Below the pieces are notes generated by a model. It searched no databases. It saw only the letters and a program-made list of their open reading frames with translations, and was not told the DNA's origin. DNA of 64,000 bases from Proteles cristata cristata (Eukaryota > Chordata > Mammalia > Carnivora > Hyaenidae): positions 434,001 through 498,000 of the forward strand of contig JAESUZ010003370.1 of NCBI GenBank assembly GCA_017311185.1, in the 5' to 3' direction. Position numbers and translations under genes: made by a program. The number at the start of each line of letters is the position of its first letter. Position 1 is the first letter of the stretch. Positions 1 to 11,689 of the stretch are shown piece after piece.

Positions 1-700
1 CAAGGCCACAGGAGGTGGAGACACTAGCCAGACGTGTGTGTCAGGGGCCTGTGGGATGCCGGGGCCTGGAGGCCAGAGGCCAGGGCTGTAGCTGAATGTG
101 GCCCCAGCTACACTGACAATGACTTGGGATTCTGCTAAGGAAACTCAAGCCTGCATGGGGGCCAGTGGACCCTTGGAAAACACCACTTTGAGGGGCTAGA
201 CTTATGACTGTGTTGTAACAACCCTTCTTTCATTACGAAAAGGAGAGATCTGATAAGCTATCACCTGGGGAGACCACGAGGCTGGACTCTTCTCTTCCCA
301 AGAGGTAATTTCTAGGGGTTACAACTGCAACCGAACGCACAAGAGGTCTAGTGATGTCTGTGTGTCTCCGTTTTGATGCAGGAGCTTTTACACGCTTGCT
401 ACTTGGTGGTAGCTCCCTTAGAGGCGGCTCCTCTCTGTGAGTCCCAAATGAGAAGGAAGGAGTTAGAACCCAACGCCATTACCGAGGGTCACCTCTGACA
501 CGACTGAGGGAGGCAGGTTCTCAGCCTCCAGGTCAGGCTTGAGGATACACACCTGCCTCTGTGTCTACTTGTCTTGGGAGGGGTGGGTGGTCGCTCCTTC
601 CCTGAAACCATTCAAGGAAAGAAATATCACCAGCAGGATATCTGATTATTATGTAATGCGAGTGGAAAAACTGAATGCCTGTGGCTGAGAAATTCTTTCC
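1..700. other. Intron or flanking sequence, no feature seen
   Basis: Mixed-composition unique sequence with no convincing exon, repeat or promoter. Confidence 0.6.
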
Positions 701-914
701 TTTTTTTTTTTTTTTTTTTTATTTCTAGGAGAGAGAGAGAGACAGCGTGAACAGGGGAGGGTCAGAGAGAGAGGGAGTCACAGACCGAAACAGACTCCAG
801 GCTTTGAGCTGGCAGTCAGCACAGAGCCCGACGCGGGGCTCGAACCCACGAACCGCAAGATCATGACCCAAGCGAAAGTCGGACGCTTAACAGACTACGC
901 CACCCAGGCGCCCC
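701..914 (-). mobile_element. CanSINE (tRNA-Lys-derived), antisense
   Basis: It starts with a T run (reverse of the A tail), then a GA-rich stretch, then gctcgaacccacgaaccgc and gatcatgacc (reverse of the tRNA-like B and A box regions), and ends gccacccaggcgcccc. Confidence 0.9.
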
Positions 915-916
915 TC

Positions 917-1160
917 CTTTTTTTAAATTAAAAATGTTTATTTAATTTTGAGAGGGACAGAAGACAAGCCAGGGACGGGTATAGAGAGAGGGAGACACAG
1001 AATCCGAGGCAGTTTCCAGGCTCTGAGCTGTCAGCATAGAGCCTATCAAGGGACTTGAACTCATGAACCACTAGATCATGATGCCCAATGCAGGGCTCAA
1101 ACTCATGAACCATGAGATCATGACCTAAGCCGAAGTCAGACACTTAACTACCCAGGTGCC
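917..1160 (-). mobile_element. CanSINE, antisense, abutting the previous one
   Basis: It has the same layout as the element immediately to the left and ends taactacccaggtgcc. Its tRNA-like part contains an internal near-duplication: gaactcatgaaccactagatcatga near 1057 and a very similar stretch near 1099. This makes it longer than its relatives. Confidence 0.85.
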
Positions 1161-3245
1161 ATGTGAAAAACTCTGACAGCACATGTCCTTTGCTGCGCCA
1201 CATCTTCTGTTCCCTCCCTGACCAGGAGAAACGAGGCCCCCTTAGGTCAAGTGCGTTCACCTCAGACCTTCTGGCAGTCGGGCTGCAGCAGAAGGTCATG
1301 AGAGAACCAAGCTCTAGTGGTGGCCCAGCCCTTCTGTAGATTTGATGACAATTGCTTAAAATATGGTGGGTGCACAGGTTAGAGTCTTTGTCTTTTCCTT
1401 TCTTGTATTTGATGATCTTTGAGAACAGTAAAAGGGGGGACACTTGGACAAGGCTAAAGGAAACCCCAAAGTATGAATTTTCTATCCTCTATTGGCCAAA
1501 TATGAGATGCCTTCATTGAGGCCGAAATGAATCAAATGGAAAATGATTCCAAGCTTACCCACAACTGCAGGGAAAAAAAAGTTTTAAGAATTCAGAGACG
1601 CACCGGCACGAAGCGCACATCTGATGAACAGCCTTTGAAGAATCCTTGTGTTTCTGGAACCACTTAATTCGCAGTGTTTAATTTTAGTTACTTAAAAATT
1701 TTTACAAACAATAAGCCAATTTTCTCCTGGATATATAGTTGTAGGAGTCTTAACACATGTACAGATTACCCTATAAATGCAATCACACAGTATATATAAC
1801 ATTTTGAAATTGGCTTTTTGCACTCGGTATTGTGTCAAGCTTTATCAAGTTCCTGATAAATGATCACAGCAGGATTACAATGATTTCTGAAGAGAGCTGC
1901 TACAAACATTTGTACAAAGCAGTGGAAGTCACTGCTTTCACTTACCTAGACCGAATATATGGAATGAATACATTTGATTGGTCAAATGGCGTGTGGGTAT
2001 TTAGCTTCTCGAACTTGCCAAGCTGCTTTCCAGAGTGGCCATCTCGTTTTCCATTCCCACCAACAATGTGCTAGAGTTCTAAGTGCCCTGTATCGTTGCC
2101 AGACATGGTACTGAGTTTTTTAAAACAGATTTAAGCCATTTTAATAGATGCGAAATTATGTCTCGTTGTGATTTAACGCGCATTTCTCAAATAGCTCAGA
2201 GATTTGTCCATGCAGTAATATCTTCTTTCTCTTTGCTGTGGTTTCTCATTTGAATAGATCATACTTACAAAACTGTTTTCTACTTTTGGTTGATGCTTTT
2301 TGTTTCTAGGTTGGGGCTACGATGAAAGATTTGCTATGGACATTTGTCCCCATGTTTTGTCTCCAGACCCAGATATTTACATTGTGTTCCTAGAGGCGTC
2401 ATTCCTGGGTCACAAGCCATGCACAGGCTCAGCTCCAGAGGAGTGTGCTACCGAGCGCACCGAAGTGGTTTCATCCACACACTCGCCAACAGCGTGTGAA
2501 TGTTCCAAATCTTTCAGATCCTCGCCGACTCTTAGCATGTTATGTCTTTTCAAATTTAACCATTTTGGTGATTTTGTAGTGGTATCATGCTATGGTTCTC
2601 ATTTGTATTTCTCTGATGAGTATAAAGGTGATGCTGTGTTGTGCTGTCTACCTTTTTCTACTGACTCTACACACACACGCACAATTTATAGTATATATAA
2701 AATGCCTAGAACAGATATAGGTGCATAGAGATCGTAGGTATGTATTACAGATTCGATAGACCTTTAACAGACATAGCAGCCTCTTTGCTCTCTTCTTGGT
2801 GTTTTTGGACAAATAGCAATTCTTAATTTTAATACTGTCCAACTTAACCCCATGTTTGTCTTTACTGTTGGCATTTTCTGCATCTTATTTGGGGACACTT
2901 TGCCTACCTCAAATTAGTCATAATAATATCATAAGTTTCTTTTAAATGTTTCATTGTTTTACATTTCACATTTAGGTTTATAATGTGTATGAATTTTAGA
3001 ATTTATTGACAGTGTGAGCACATGGAAACATCAGCTCCATTTAACCCCTCTCTGCTGCTCCTGACGTTGTCATTTATTTCCACGCGTATTTTAAAGCCCA
3101 TATTGGTGTTGCTGTTTAAATAGTCAATGTTACATAAAATAGTAGATCTATCCACATATTGTCCTTTCTGCGTTTTCTTCTCTCCTGCGTTAATTACCAC
3201 ATTCCCATCTGTGATTCTTTCCTCTTACGACTCACAAATTCCCTT
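1161..3245. other. Intron; probable old antisense L1 scraps, no gene
   Basis: The stretch 1730-2250 has phrases of reversed L1 3' regions (tgcaatcacacagtatatataac, ccattcccaccaacaatg). The frame at 2300-2728 shows no family resemblance. The rest is unique. Confidence 0.5.
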
Positions 3246-3259
3246 TAGTATTTCTTTTA

Positions 3260-3466
3260 TTTTTGCATTTTTATTTTTTATTTATTTATTTAGTTTTGGG
3301 AGAGTGCCAAGTGGGGGAGGGTACAGAGAGGGGGACGGAGGATCTGAAGTGGGCTCTGCACTGACAGTCTGACAGCAGCGAGCCTGATGTGGGACTCGAA
3401 CTCACGAACATGAGATCATGACCTGAGCCGAAGTCGGATGCTTAACCAGATCCACCCAGCTGCCCC
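3260..3466 (-). mobile_element. CanSINE, antisense, with target-site duplication
   Basis: T-rich start, GA-rich middle, gactcgaactcacgaac, and end ccacccagctgcccc. It is flanked by a 14-base repeat with one mismatch, tagtatttctttta at 3246 and tagcatttctttta at 3467. Confidence 0.88.
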
Positions 3467-3480
3467 TAGCATTTCTTTTA

Positions 3481-4256
3481 GGGTGGATCTGTGGAAAAAT
3501 ATTCTTTAACTTTTTTGTCTGTGTGAAACAGTTTCACCACCTTCAGTTTCCCCCCCAGTTTTACTGAGTTAGAACGGACACACAGCACTGTGGTGTGGAG
3601 CGAGCACGATGACGTGACTCACGTATCTTGTGAAATGGCGCCCGCGGCATATTTAGTTAACGCTCATCGACTGTTTCTTCCTTGTGACGAGATCTGTTAG
3701 GGTCTGTTCTCCCGACGGCTTTCCAATCACCAGCCGGCAGGGTCAGCTGTAACCGCCCGGCCCTACACAGGCCCCAGGACCGCCACCTGCATTCCCCATG
3801 TCTATCCTTCACTGGGTGTGGAATGATCAAGGGGTAGTTATTTTCACTGAGCACTTCAAAGATTTTGTCCCATTATTTTCTCAATTCTGTAAATTTTGTG
3901 AAAAATTCTACTGTTACTCCTCTGGAAGCAAAAGGTCTCCCCCCCCCCCACGCTTTTGTCAGTGACTTAGTGAACAGTGTGTCCATGTTGAATTTCTGGG
4001 TTATTATCCTTGTACTGTGTTTCAAATGGGTCAGAAAAAAACAGGTGCATATTACATTTATGGAGAGAGAGATGAGGGAAATGGGGCAAAATGTTTAAAA
4101 TGGTAAATTTGATAATTTATAGCACCTCTTGGTCTATTCTTACACTTTTCTGCAAGTTTTAAACTATGTCAAAATTAAAGGGTACCAAAAGAAAATAGCT
4201 GGATAAAATAAAAAACTTATTAAAAATCTTACGATCCCTATTCCCCTGTACACACA

Positions 4257-4290
<34 letters not shown>

Positions 4291-6140
4291 TATGTGGACA
4301 TGTACCGGGATGTATGGGTTCATATGCGTATGCATCTGAAGGTCCGCGATGCAAAGGCTGTGTTGAGCAGGCCAGTGCCACAATGGCATCAGCACAGTGC
4401 CGTCCCTGGTTTCTCCCACGCTGTCACCCAGGGAAGGGTGTCCTCCTTCCCCTCGGCCGACACCATCGTATGCGGGCACCCATCACGTCTGCACGGTTGA
4501 GTCTTCCTGTGTAACTGCCGCCAGGCAGGAGCTGCCTTGGAACTCGGGGGCAGGGCCCTTCCAACCCCAGGCAGCAGCAGTTGGCCTGTGGGCAGTGGCT
4601 TCTTTGGGCCGTCAGGAGGGCTAGGAACGAGGCTTTCCCGATTCCCTGCTCCAGCAGGGTCTTCAGGAGGGAAATCCTGGGGGCACTGGCATCACAGTGA
4701 GTGAAGAGAGAGCGCCTGCATTCTGCAGGATGAAGGACTAGAGGCCCCCCCACACGATGCCGCAGGAAGGTACGCAGTCTACGTCTGCACCTCTCTTCCT
4801 GTAAAGTCACCAGCAACAACCCAGGCACCTTTCCTTATATACCTAATAAATAGTGCCTGCGCTCAGCTCAATATCAGGGCTTCTGTATTCAAATGTGTAT
4901 TTCTCTTTATAAGATAAATTTCTATTTGCTTCTTTTACGAATTGTAACAGGAGATCGTGCTTGGAAATACAGGTAATCCTATGTTTAAAATACGTCATGA
5001 AATTAATGAATTTGGAAATCAGCTAAGTTTATAATTCCTAAACATTCTTCAGTTCACTTTCCTGATTCATCAAGTCTAAGGTTTTGACTGAGGCTTAAAA
5101 TTATTACAATTTCTGCAAGTTAACACTTTTTTGGTCTGTATGTAACAATACAGAGTAAAAAGCTGTGTGTCCACAATGTGCAGGCATCGGAAAGCATAAC
5201 TATCTGGATCTATACCTATATCCTGCTGTGCACACGTACATAGACAACACGCATATTGTATATATACAGATACACACGCACATATATAGGATACTAAATG
5301 GTGCATCATAGATGCATTAATATCCATTTCAGCGTTCAGGTCTGAGATGTTTCAGAACATGTCTAGGTGCTAACTCCTTGGAACCAGACCCAGTTGGTGT
5401 TCAGGACCACATGACCTAACGCCTGTACTGTTTTCACTGTTACGTTTCTTCCCTGCACAGATCTTGGTTTGTTCACGGGCACTTATTTCCTTTTGATTCC
5501 CATACGAATTCGGTCATGTGTTGTGCCCAGTTTGATTCTCTGATCATTAACACATGGGAAAGCCTACACCAGGAAGTATTTCCTCTCTTAAAAGCCCTTC
5601 ATACCGTGTATCACATGTAAGTATATTTGGGATGCAGCCTTATTTCAACAAGTCCCAGTACAATTGCGTGTGATCTGTATCACAGTCAAACCCAACAAAG
5701 TCTCTAGAAATAAGATCTGAAGGAGAAGAGCATCAAGGTCCACTGTATGAGAACCTGTGACGTCCTCTGATGCAAAGAATGAGAGATGCTCATGTTCTCA
5801 TTAGTGACTAAAATGTTCAAAGTTGTGTATCCGGCTTCTGTGGGGCACGTCTTCTCCAGGCGGCTCAGGAAGTTTGCTTAGTTCTTGGTGGGCACTGATC
5901 GTGATATAGAAAAGGCACTGATCTGTGAAAACCGCTACCTTCACAGAAATCACGTGGCCGCTGCAGATGTTGAGAGCAGGCTGCATTCTACCTGTGTTTG
6001 CTCGAGGGCTCTGACAGTTCCACCCCAGCCCTGGTGCTGGGGTGTTTTGGGGTGTCAGATCCAGAAGATGATTCATTGACAGTATTTTAGACTCAAGTCT
6101 AAGTTACTGGTTAGGCTGCCATCATTCTTGGGTCCTTTGT
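3481..6140. other. Intron, no gene recognised
   Basis: Apart from the AC repeat at 4250 and weak L1-like scraps around 3520-3660, I see only unique sequence. The open frames around 4159-4828 overlap on both strands and show no domain. Confidence 0.5.
4250..4291. repeat. (AC)n microsatellite
   Basis: About 20 AC units with one interruption. Confidence 0.95.
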
Positions 6141-6361
6141 TCTTTCTTTCTTCTTTGTTTTTTAAAGTTTATTCATCTTGAGAGAGGGTGTGCACATACG
6201 CACATGTGTACAAGTGGAGGAGAGGCAGAGAGCGGGAGGGAGGGCCAAGCAGGCTCTGCACTATTAGCACAGAGCCTGATGTGGGGCTTGAACCCACGAA
6301 CCATGAGATCATGACCTGAACCGTGAGACGACGCTTAACCGACTGGGCCGCTCAGGCGCCC
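6141..6361 (-). mobile_element. CanSINE, antisense
   Basis: tttaaagtttattcatcttgagag at the tail end, then gcttgaacccacgaaccatg and ggccgctcaggcgcccg at the head. Confidence 0.88.
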
Positions 6362-7068
6362 GTTACCTTGTTTCTTGAATTCAGTTTTTGCTTTGCACGA
6401 AAGAGCATCCTGGAGGAATTTCAGAAAAGTCTGTGTGGAGTGAACTTTCTATCTCTTTTCCATGTCCACACACACTTTGGCGTGTGTCTTTATTTTCTTT
6501 CACACCTGAATTGTCATGTGCCCGCCGCAGAACTTGCCATGGAGTGATGAGACCATGCAGTGACGGGGCCATCATCTGGAAACAGGGGCTTAATGCTGTG
6601 ACGGTACTAAGTTGTGTGAACTGTACCTACTGCTTAGAGGTAAATTGTTTTACAGATGGGTGTACTGTAGAATTTCAACACCTACACTAATATTTAGGCT
6701 AATCTCGAAGAATGAAAAGTTTGGAAGAGTGACCTTTCTTACTCAGTCAGTAAAACTGTCTTTGTGTTGAAAGAATAAATGGGTTCTCCAACCGCAGCAT
6801 CTGAGCCCAGGAAGTAGGCTGCTCCCGGCTGGTATGTCTTCAGTTGACGTGGCCACCTCACCTCCTAGGAGCTCTGTCAAACCCAGGCTCTACATCTGCA
6901 CTGGGAGCTCCTCTAGGGGTTTTCACTGGTAATACAAAGGTCCGTTACGACTCCTTCAATGGTCTTACGTCAGGATTTCCTGTCGTGTGTCTTTTCTCCT
7001 ACACTTACTGAGGCTGATTTTCTTTTTTCCACGTTAGCGTTTCATATCTTTTATTTTCTACATTCTAG

Positions 7069-7160
7069 CATCAGAGATGAAAAGGATGCCCAGGGCTTGC
7101 CCTTAGAAACAACCAAAGAAGTGGAGTCTAAGAAATTCCAAGTCGGTTACAGGAGCGAGG
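7069..7160 (+). CDS. Candidate coiled-coil exon of the MRCK-alpha-like gene (IRDEKDAQG)
   Basis: After a pyrimidine-rich acceptor (tattttctacattctag) the frame reads IRDEKDAQGLPLETTKEVES. In MRCK-alpha the coiled coil just before the linker carries VSDEKDARGYLQAL, and the intron interrupts the Trp codon upstream of it. The first base here would likewise complete a split codon. After DEKDAQG the similarity falls away fast. The donor is uncertain: GAGG|gtgggt ends at 7160 in phase 1, whereas a weaker GG|gtgtta at 7164 gives the phase 2 needed to join the next candidate exon. MRCK-alpha has alternative small exons at this point, so a short exon may be missing. The role would be part of the dimerising coiled coil between kinase and C1 domains. 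It could be a diverged functional exon or a relic. Confidence 0.5.
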
Positions 7161-7338
7161 GTGGGTGTTACTCACAGAGCAGCAAAGCTCACAGGGTGGA
7201 ACAGAGCAAGGCTGGAAACCAAGATGATGAAGTTTCGTGTGAAATCCGCCCTGCTTTCAGCTGGGGTGGGGGAGGGGCAGGTAGGGGGCAGGTACTGTGG
7301 TGCTAAGTATAAAAGTAAGAGTTATCATATGAATCTTT

Positions 7339-7533
7339 TCAAAATTTATTTATTTTGAGAGAGAGAGAGCAGGCATGAGTGAGTTGGGGAGGGGCAGAAA
7401 GAGAGGCAGAGAGAATCCCAAGCAGGCTCCGTGCAGAGCCGTACATGGGGCTCGAACTCAAGAACCACAAGATCATGACCTGAGCCAAAACCAAGAATCA
7501 GGCACTTAACTGACTGAGCCACCCAGGTGCGCC
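7339..7533 (-). mobile_element. CanSINE, antisense, with target-site duplication
   Basis: Typical GA-rich body and tRNA-like end. The flanking direct repeat tatgaatcttt is at 7328-7338 and 7534-7544. Confidence 0.9.
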
Positions 7534-7544
7534 TATGAATCTTT

Positions 7545-9238
7545 AAAACTATGCCCACATTATGCCCCCCAAGTAGCATAGTTTAATAATAATATTAAAT
7601 AATGTAATTTATAAAGTTATACATTTATAAATTAAATACAATTTAATAATAAGCAATTTTCCTCTTTACTATTCAAGAAAAGCAATAGTTCTGAGCACCT
7701 TCTCGATTTATTCTGGATGTGACTTAAAACACTGTAAACAGGAGATGGAAATGAACACCTACTTACCTGACTTTGTAGAAAACGCCGGGGCGATGCAGCG
7801 ATTTGATACACTGGACGTGTCAGCCATGCTCACGTTGGAGTCGGCTCTGGGCGGACAGCGAGCTTCCAGACGGGTGTCCCCCGAGGCCGCTCCAGGCACC
7901 CGAGACTGGTAAGCCTGACTGCCATCCCTGGAACAATGTGTGGCCTGGTTTGCAAAGTCCTTACAGTGAAGTCACATGCTCGGTCTCTCCCTATGACATA
8001 AAGTTCAGTTTTCAAAAATATATATAGAGAGATTTCTTCTATGAAATGGGACTTTGAAAGCAGTTAGGTACTTCTAGCAAATGCACTTTCAACAGGCTTT
8101 AATTGATTCCAGAATCTCCACAAAATGCTACCATCACTCCTGAAAACTGTTACATTTGTGAATGAGGTTTCTGTTGTTTTTTTTCCTTATTTGTAAGATT
8201 TCCCTGATTCATAAGCACCCAAATCCTCTTACAACAACAACTTGTATAGGTAGAAAAAGAATTTGTAATGAAAGTAGAATGAGGGCAACTACAAATTGTT
8301 GCTTATTTCCCAGAGTTCATTAACTTGTGAAGGGCCCAGTGACATTGGTGTCCACGTATTTTTAATTATACTTTATAATTTATCTTGTATATTGTAATAT
8401 GTATCTGGTTGTTTTTAAAAGATGCCTCTCCCCATTCTGTTTGCTGGGTAGTGCCATTCTTATCACAAAAATAGGGCAGATGAAACTCCAGCAAAGTGAG
8501 TAACACAATAATCATACAAATAGACAATAACTGTAGCTAATGACACACCAGGTAGGTGAGATGGTGTAACTGTGCAGAGGAAACAGGAAAAATCCAAGCC
8601 AGTGTACAAATATAAATATGATATTTGTTTCCTACATAAATCCAAAGAATCGTTCAGTGGGATGAGAATAAATACTGGCTCTGAGGGCCATCTTTCATGC
8701 CCAGAAGCCTTATGCACCCAACTGTAGCCACTAACATTTGGATCAACTTCAATGCAAGAAGTTGAGTTACTGAAAGCCAAAAGCTGTCCGTGTGCCAAAT
8801 GATTCAGTTACAAGGCCAGTGTCCTTTAAAGGTGAAAAGGAAAAGACATTTCTCAGTATAAGAATGATGCATGTACAGAGGTCTCAGTAACATCTGCGTA
8901 GCCTTTCAGAGTAGACATGTATTTCATCTTATGCTCAGGACACTCAGTTCACACATTTGCTCAAAAGCAAGCATGTGAATCAAATGGAAAATCTATATGT
9001 ATATTCATATATATATATATTCATATATATTCATTTATTTGCTGTGATTTTGGTTCCCTATGAAACCCTGATGCAATTGTCAAATCTCTTCTATTTGGAA
9101 TGCTCTAAACACAAAATTTGGCCTGACTAAGGATTCTAACTGAATTAGCCCACATTCCGGTTATATAGGATGCAAACACAGGTCAGGCTCCAGCCTTTAG
9201 TGCTTAATGACATCTTCCCTTCTTTCTGCCTCTTTTAG
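7545..9238. other. Intron between the two candidate coil exons
   Basis: Unique, AT-rich sequence with a simple AT repeat near the end. The frame at 8463-8798 on the minus strand has no recognisable domain. Confidence 0.5.
8995..9032. repeat. (AT)n-rich simple repeat
   Basis: Repeated atatattcat units just upstream of the candidate KMKAQEK exon. Confidence 0.85.
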
Positions 9239-9303
9239 TAAAATGAAAGCCCAAGAGAAGTACCGATCCGACGTGTGGTTAGAAACTGAACACCTGACCA
9301 AGG
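9239..9303 (+). CDS. Candidate coiled-coil exon of the MRCK-alpha-like gene (KMKAQEK)
   Basis: The acceptor tctttctgcctcttttag is followed by T-AAA-ATG, read as KMKAQEKYRSDVWLETEHLT, and a strong donor AAGG|gtgagg. The exon is 65 nt, phase 2 in and phase 1 out. The counterpart in MRCK-alpha begins KMRRFAKLDMSARLELQSAL. The shared pattern is KM at the start, K at position 7 and LE at 14-15, with charged or helical residues elsewhere. It lies in the right order, between the DEKDA exon and the linker exon. Identity is low and the exon is short, so chance resemblance cannot be excluded, though the two good splice sites support it. The next coil exons before 25238 were not found. Confidence 0.45.
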
Positions 9304-10975
9304 GTGAGGAGCTCAGATCTAAAGGGTGTGGGGGTAACCGTTGCCTAGGGCAGGACCTAACGCACCCCCCTCCCATGGGGCCACGGGGCCACGGGAGAGC
9401 CAGCCCACCGCTCAGGTGAGGGAACGGCAGCCTGAACCCCAAGGTTAGTGTGTGTGTGTCTACTCTTGATAAAATGTTGCAAGAGCTATTTTGTTCGGTC
9501 TTACTTTACACATTGTAGAGACTTGGCTTGCACAGTAAAACCTTGAAGTGGAACCACCTTTTTTCAGTAGCATGAAATGGTTCGTAGACATATTTTGGTA
9601 ATGGGTAAAACCTTTAAATTTGGTAAACCCGTCACTTCCTGGTGTTGGAACGCTACCGGGGGTGGCAACACGGGGCAGGGCCGCCCGGGCCATCCGGAAG
9701 TCTCTAGGGCTCAGGCTGGTTAGGGTTGAGGCAATGCGTGTCTGCCTGTCCCTAGCTGTGTGAAGTAATGTGGGGGTGGGGAGAGCACGTGAGGCTGGGG
9801 GGACACCAGGGAGGCCCACTCACACCTGCATCGGGATGCCAGGGATCGTCCTCCACCTTTGGCTCTTGGGGAACCTGCTGTAAGCCATTTTCAAGGATTT
9901 ATCAACCTTTTCTTCCGTTAAGATTTCCTGGACATTTCCCCATGAACCAGGAAGCTAAGAATCTGTCATACTCTCTAATATATGAATTCCTTAAATTTTC
10001 TTTCACTATGAAAGTATTGATGATATGAGAATTCAATAAAAATAAGCACTGAATGTTACCTTTAATGAAGGGATAGTCTGTGTTCTTAACAGAGGCCATT
10101 TCTTATACAAATCACTTAGGGGACCTTCTATGTGTCCAAACTCCCCATTCCGTTTGTTGCACAGTTCCGTGGCTCACACTGGATTGCATCAAGATGGGTT
10201 CGCAGCAGCTGATGAATATTCTGGAAGGCAGAGAGCAGGCTAATAAGGAACTCAACATAGGCAAACTCTAGAAAGCAGTGGCTGTTCAACAAATATTTGT
10301 GGGTTGGCTTTTTTTTTTACAGAAGGTAGATGAAGCAGTTACAGAGAACTCGAGTGCCCTTATGAAGATGAGAAGCAGGATAGGTTCTAATTCAAGAGAG
10401 GTGTAAGGAGGCACTGAGTGTAGGGTGAGAGATGTGGAGCACACAGGTGGTGGTGACCCAGGGGCAGGTGCTCTGGTGAAGTCAAGGCCACAGTCTTGCC
10501 TGCTACACAGCACTACTGGGTGGGGAGCTTTGAAGCGCCAAAAGATTCACTGGTGGGAGTCTTGATGGGTTCGACATTTTTTAGGAGTCTTAAAAGGAAA
10601 GGCCATATATTATCATCGTGCTTTATGAAGTTAACATTTTAACCTAGATTTTTATTTTTACCATTATTTTGCCTGCAAATGCTGCAGAGTAATGAAATCC
10701 AGTGCAGTGTTCTGTGACATTTCTGAACACACCTCCTTGTTTGACTATCAAGCAATCACCTTAAGGATTTATAGCTGAAAAGTACATTTCTGGCAATGTC
10801 AGTTGCTAAAAGGTATGCTTGTTAGAGGGAGTCTAAATCTGTGCTTTCTCATCTCTGATGTTTAAATGGAACTATAATCCTACTTTATGACTTCATTTTG
10901 AATATATTATATTTAAAATTAGTACAACTTGTGGATGATAAGTATGGAATTTCCTTAAAATTCCATACTTTGAGG
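9304..10975. other. Intron; one weak coil-exon candidate near 10224
   Basis: Mostly unique. At 10224-10268 a frame reads EGREQANKELNIGKL before TAG, faintly like the MRCK coil EIRAKQAIQEELNKVK. It is treated as a finding, not as an exon. Confidence 0.45.
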
Positions 10976-11085
10976 AGGGGCAGCGGGCTGGCTGAGCTGG
11001 TAGACCCTGTGACTCTGGATCTCAGGGTGGTGAGTTCAAGCCACACAGTGGGAATGGAGTCTACTTAAAAAAAGAAAAAAAAGTT
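10976..11085 (+). mobile_element. Short older tRNA-derived SINE, sense
   Basis: A degenerate ggctggctgagctgg start, then gatctcagggtggtgagttc, ggagtctacttaaaa and an A-rich tail. It lacks the pyrimidine-rich body of the cat-type copies and looks like an older carnivore SINE subfamily. Confidence 0.6.
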
Positions 11086-11689
11086 TCTTTGGGGAAAAAG
11101 TCTCATAGTTGGGTACCGTATTCCATCTAAATAAATAATATGTTGATATAATGATACAAGTTTTAAGTATGACTAATATCTGTTCTATACCTGGCCATGT
11201 TCTTAGGCAGGTAAGTTAGGTTGAGAAGTGCACACCAGGGCCGTGAGGAGCGATGGAGGCTGGCTCCCGGAGAGGGACCGGCTGGCGCGAAAAGCAGCCT
11301 CCTCTGCACGGCGCATTTCTGAAATCCCCCGGGGCCTTCCAAAAATGCGTTAAGTTTTATTTAGGTGTAACACTTGTGTGAAAAAGAAAGCGATGATCCG
11401 ACACACAGGAGTTGAATTCGTGAAAAATTATATAATTTATTTGTGGCCTTTCATTATAATCTTACCACAAATTTGCTAATAATTATTGTTTCTTTGGAGA
11501 TGCAGGATTCTTAGAGACAACGTGTGTTTAATTTCTACGAATCAATGTAAATGTGTTTTGATTTAAACGTGTACCCATGATAAATCAGATCCCCTCTGAA
11601 AATAGTCTGCCAGTAGTTATAAGTAGATTAAGGCCGAGAAAGGCATGAATATTAGTTTTGATTTTCTAGGGTAAAACCCGTTTCCACGG

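Noticed and set aside
6380..6450. Possible upstream coil exon after cttgaattcag (KSILEEFQKSLCG)
   Set aside because: It abuts a SINE, has no suitable donor or phase, and does not match the MRCK coil preceding DEKDA.
10318..10400. Possible coil exon KVDEAVTENSSALMKMRSR after tttttttacag
   Set aside because: The phase does not match the preceding candidate exon and the sequence does not align convincingly with the MRCK coil.
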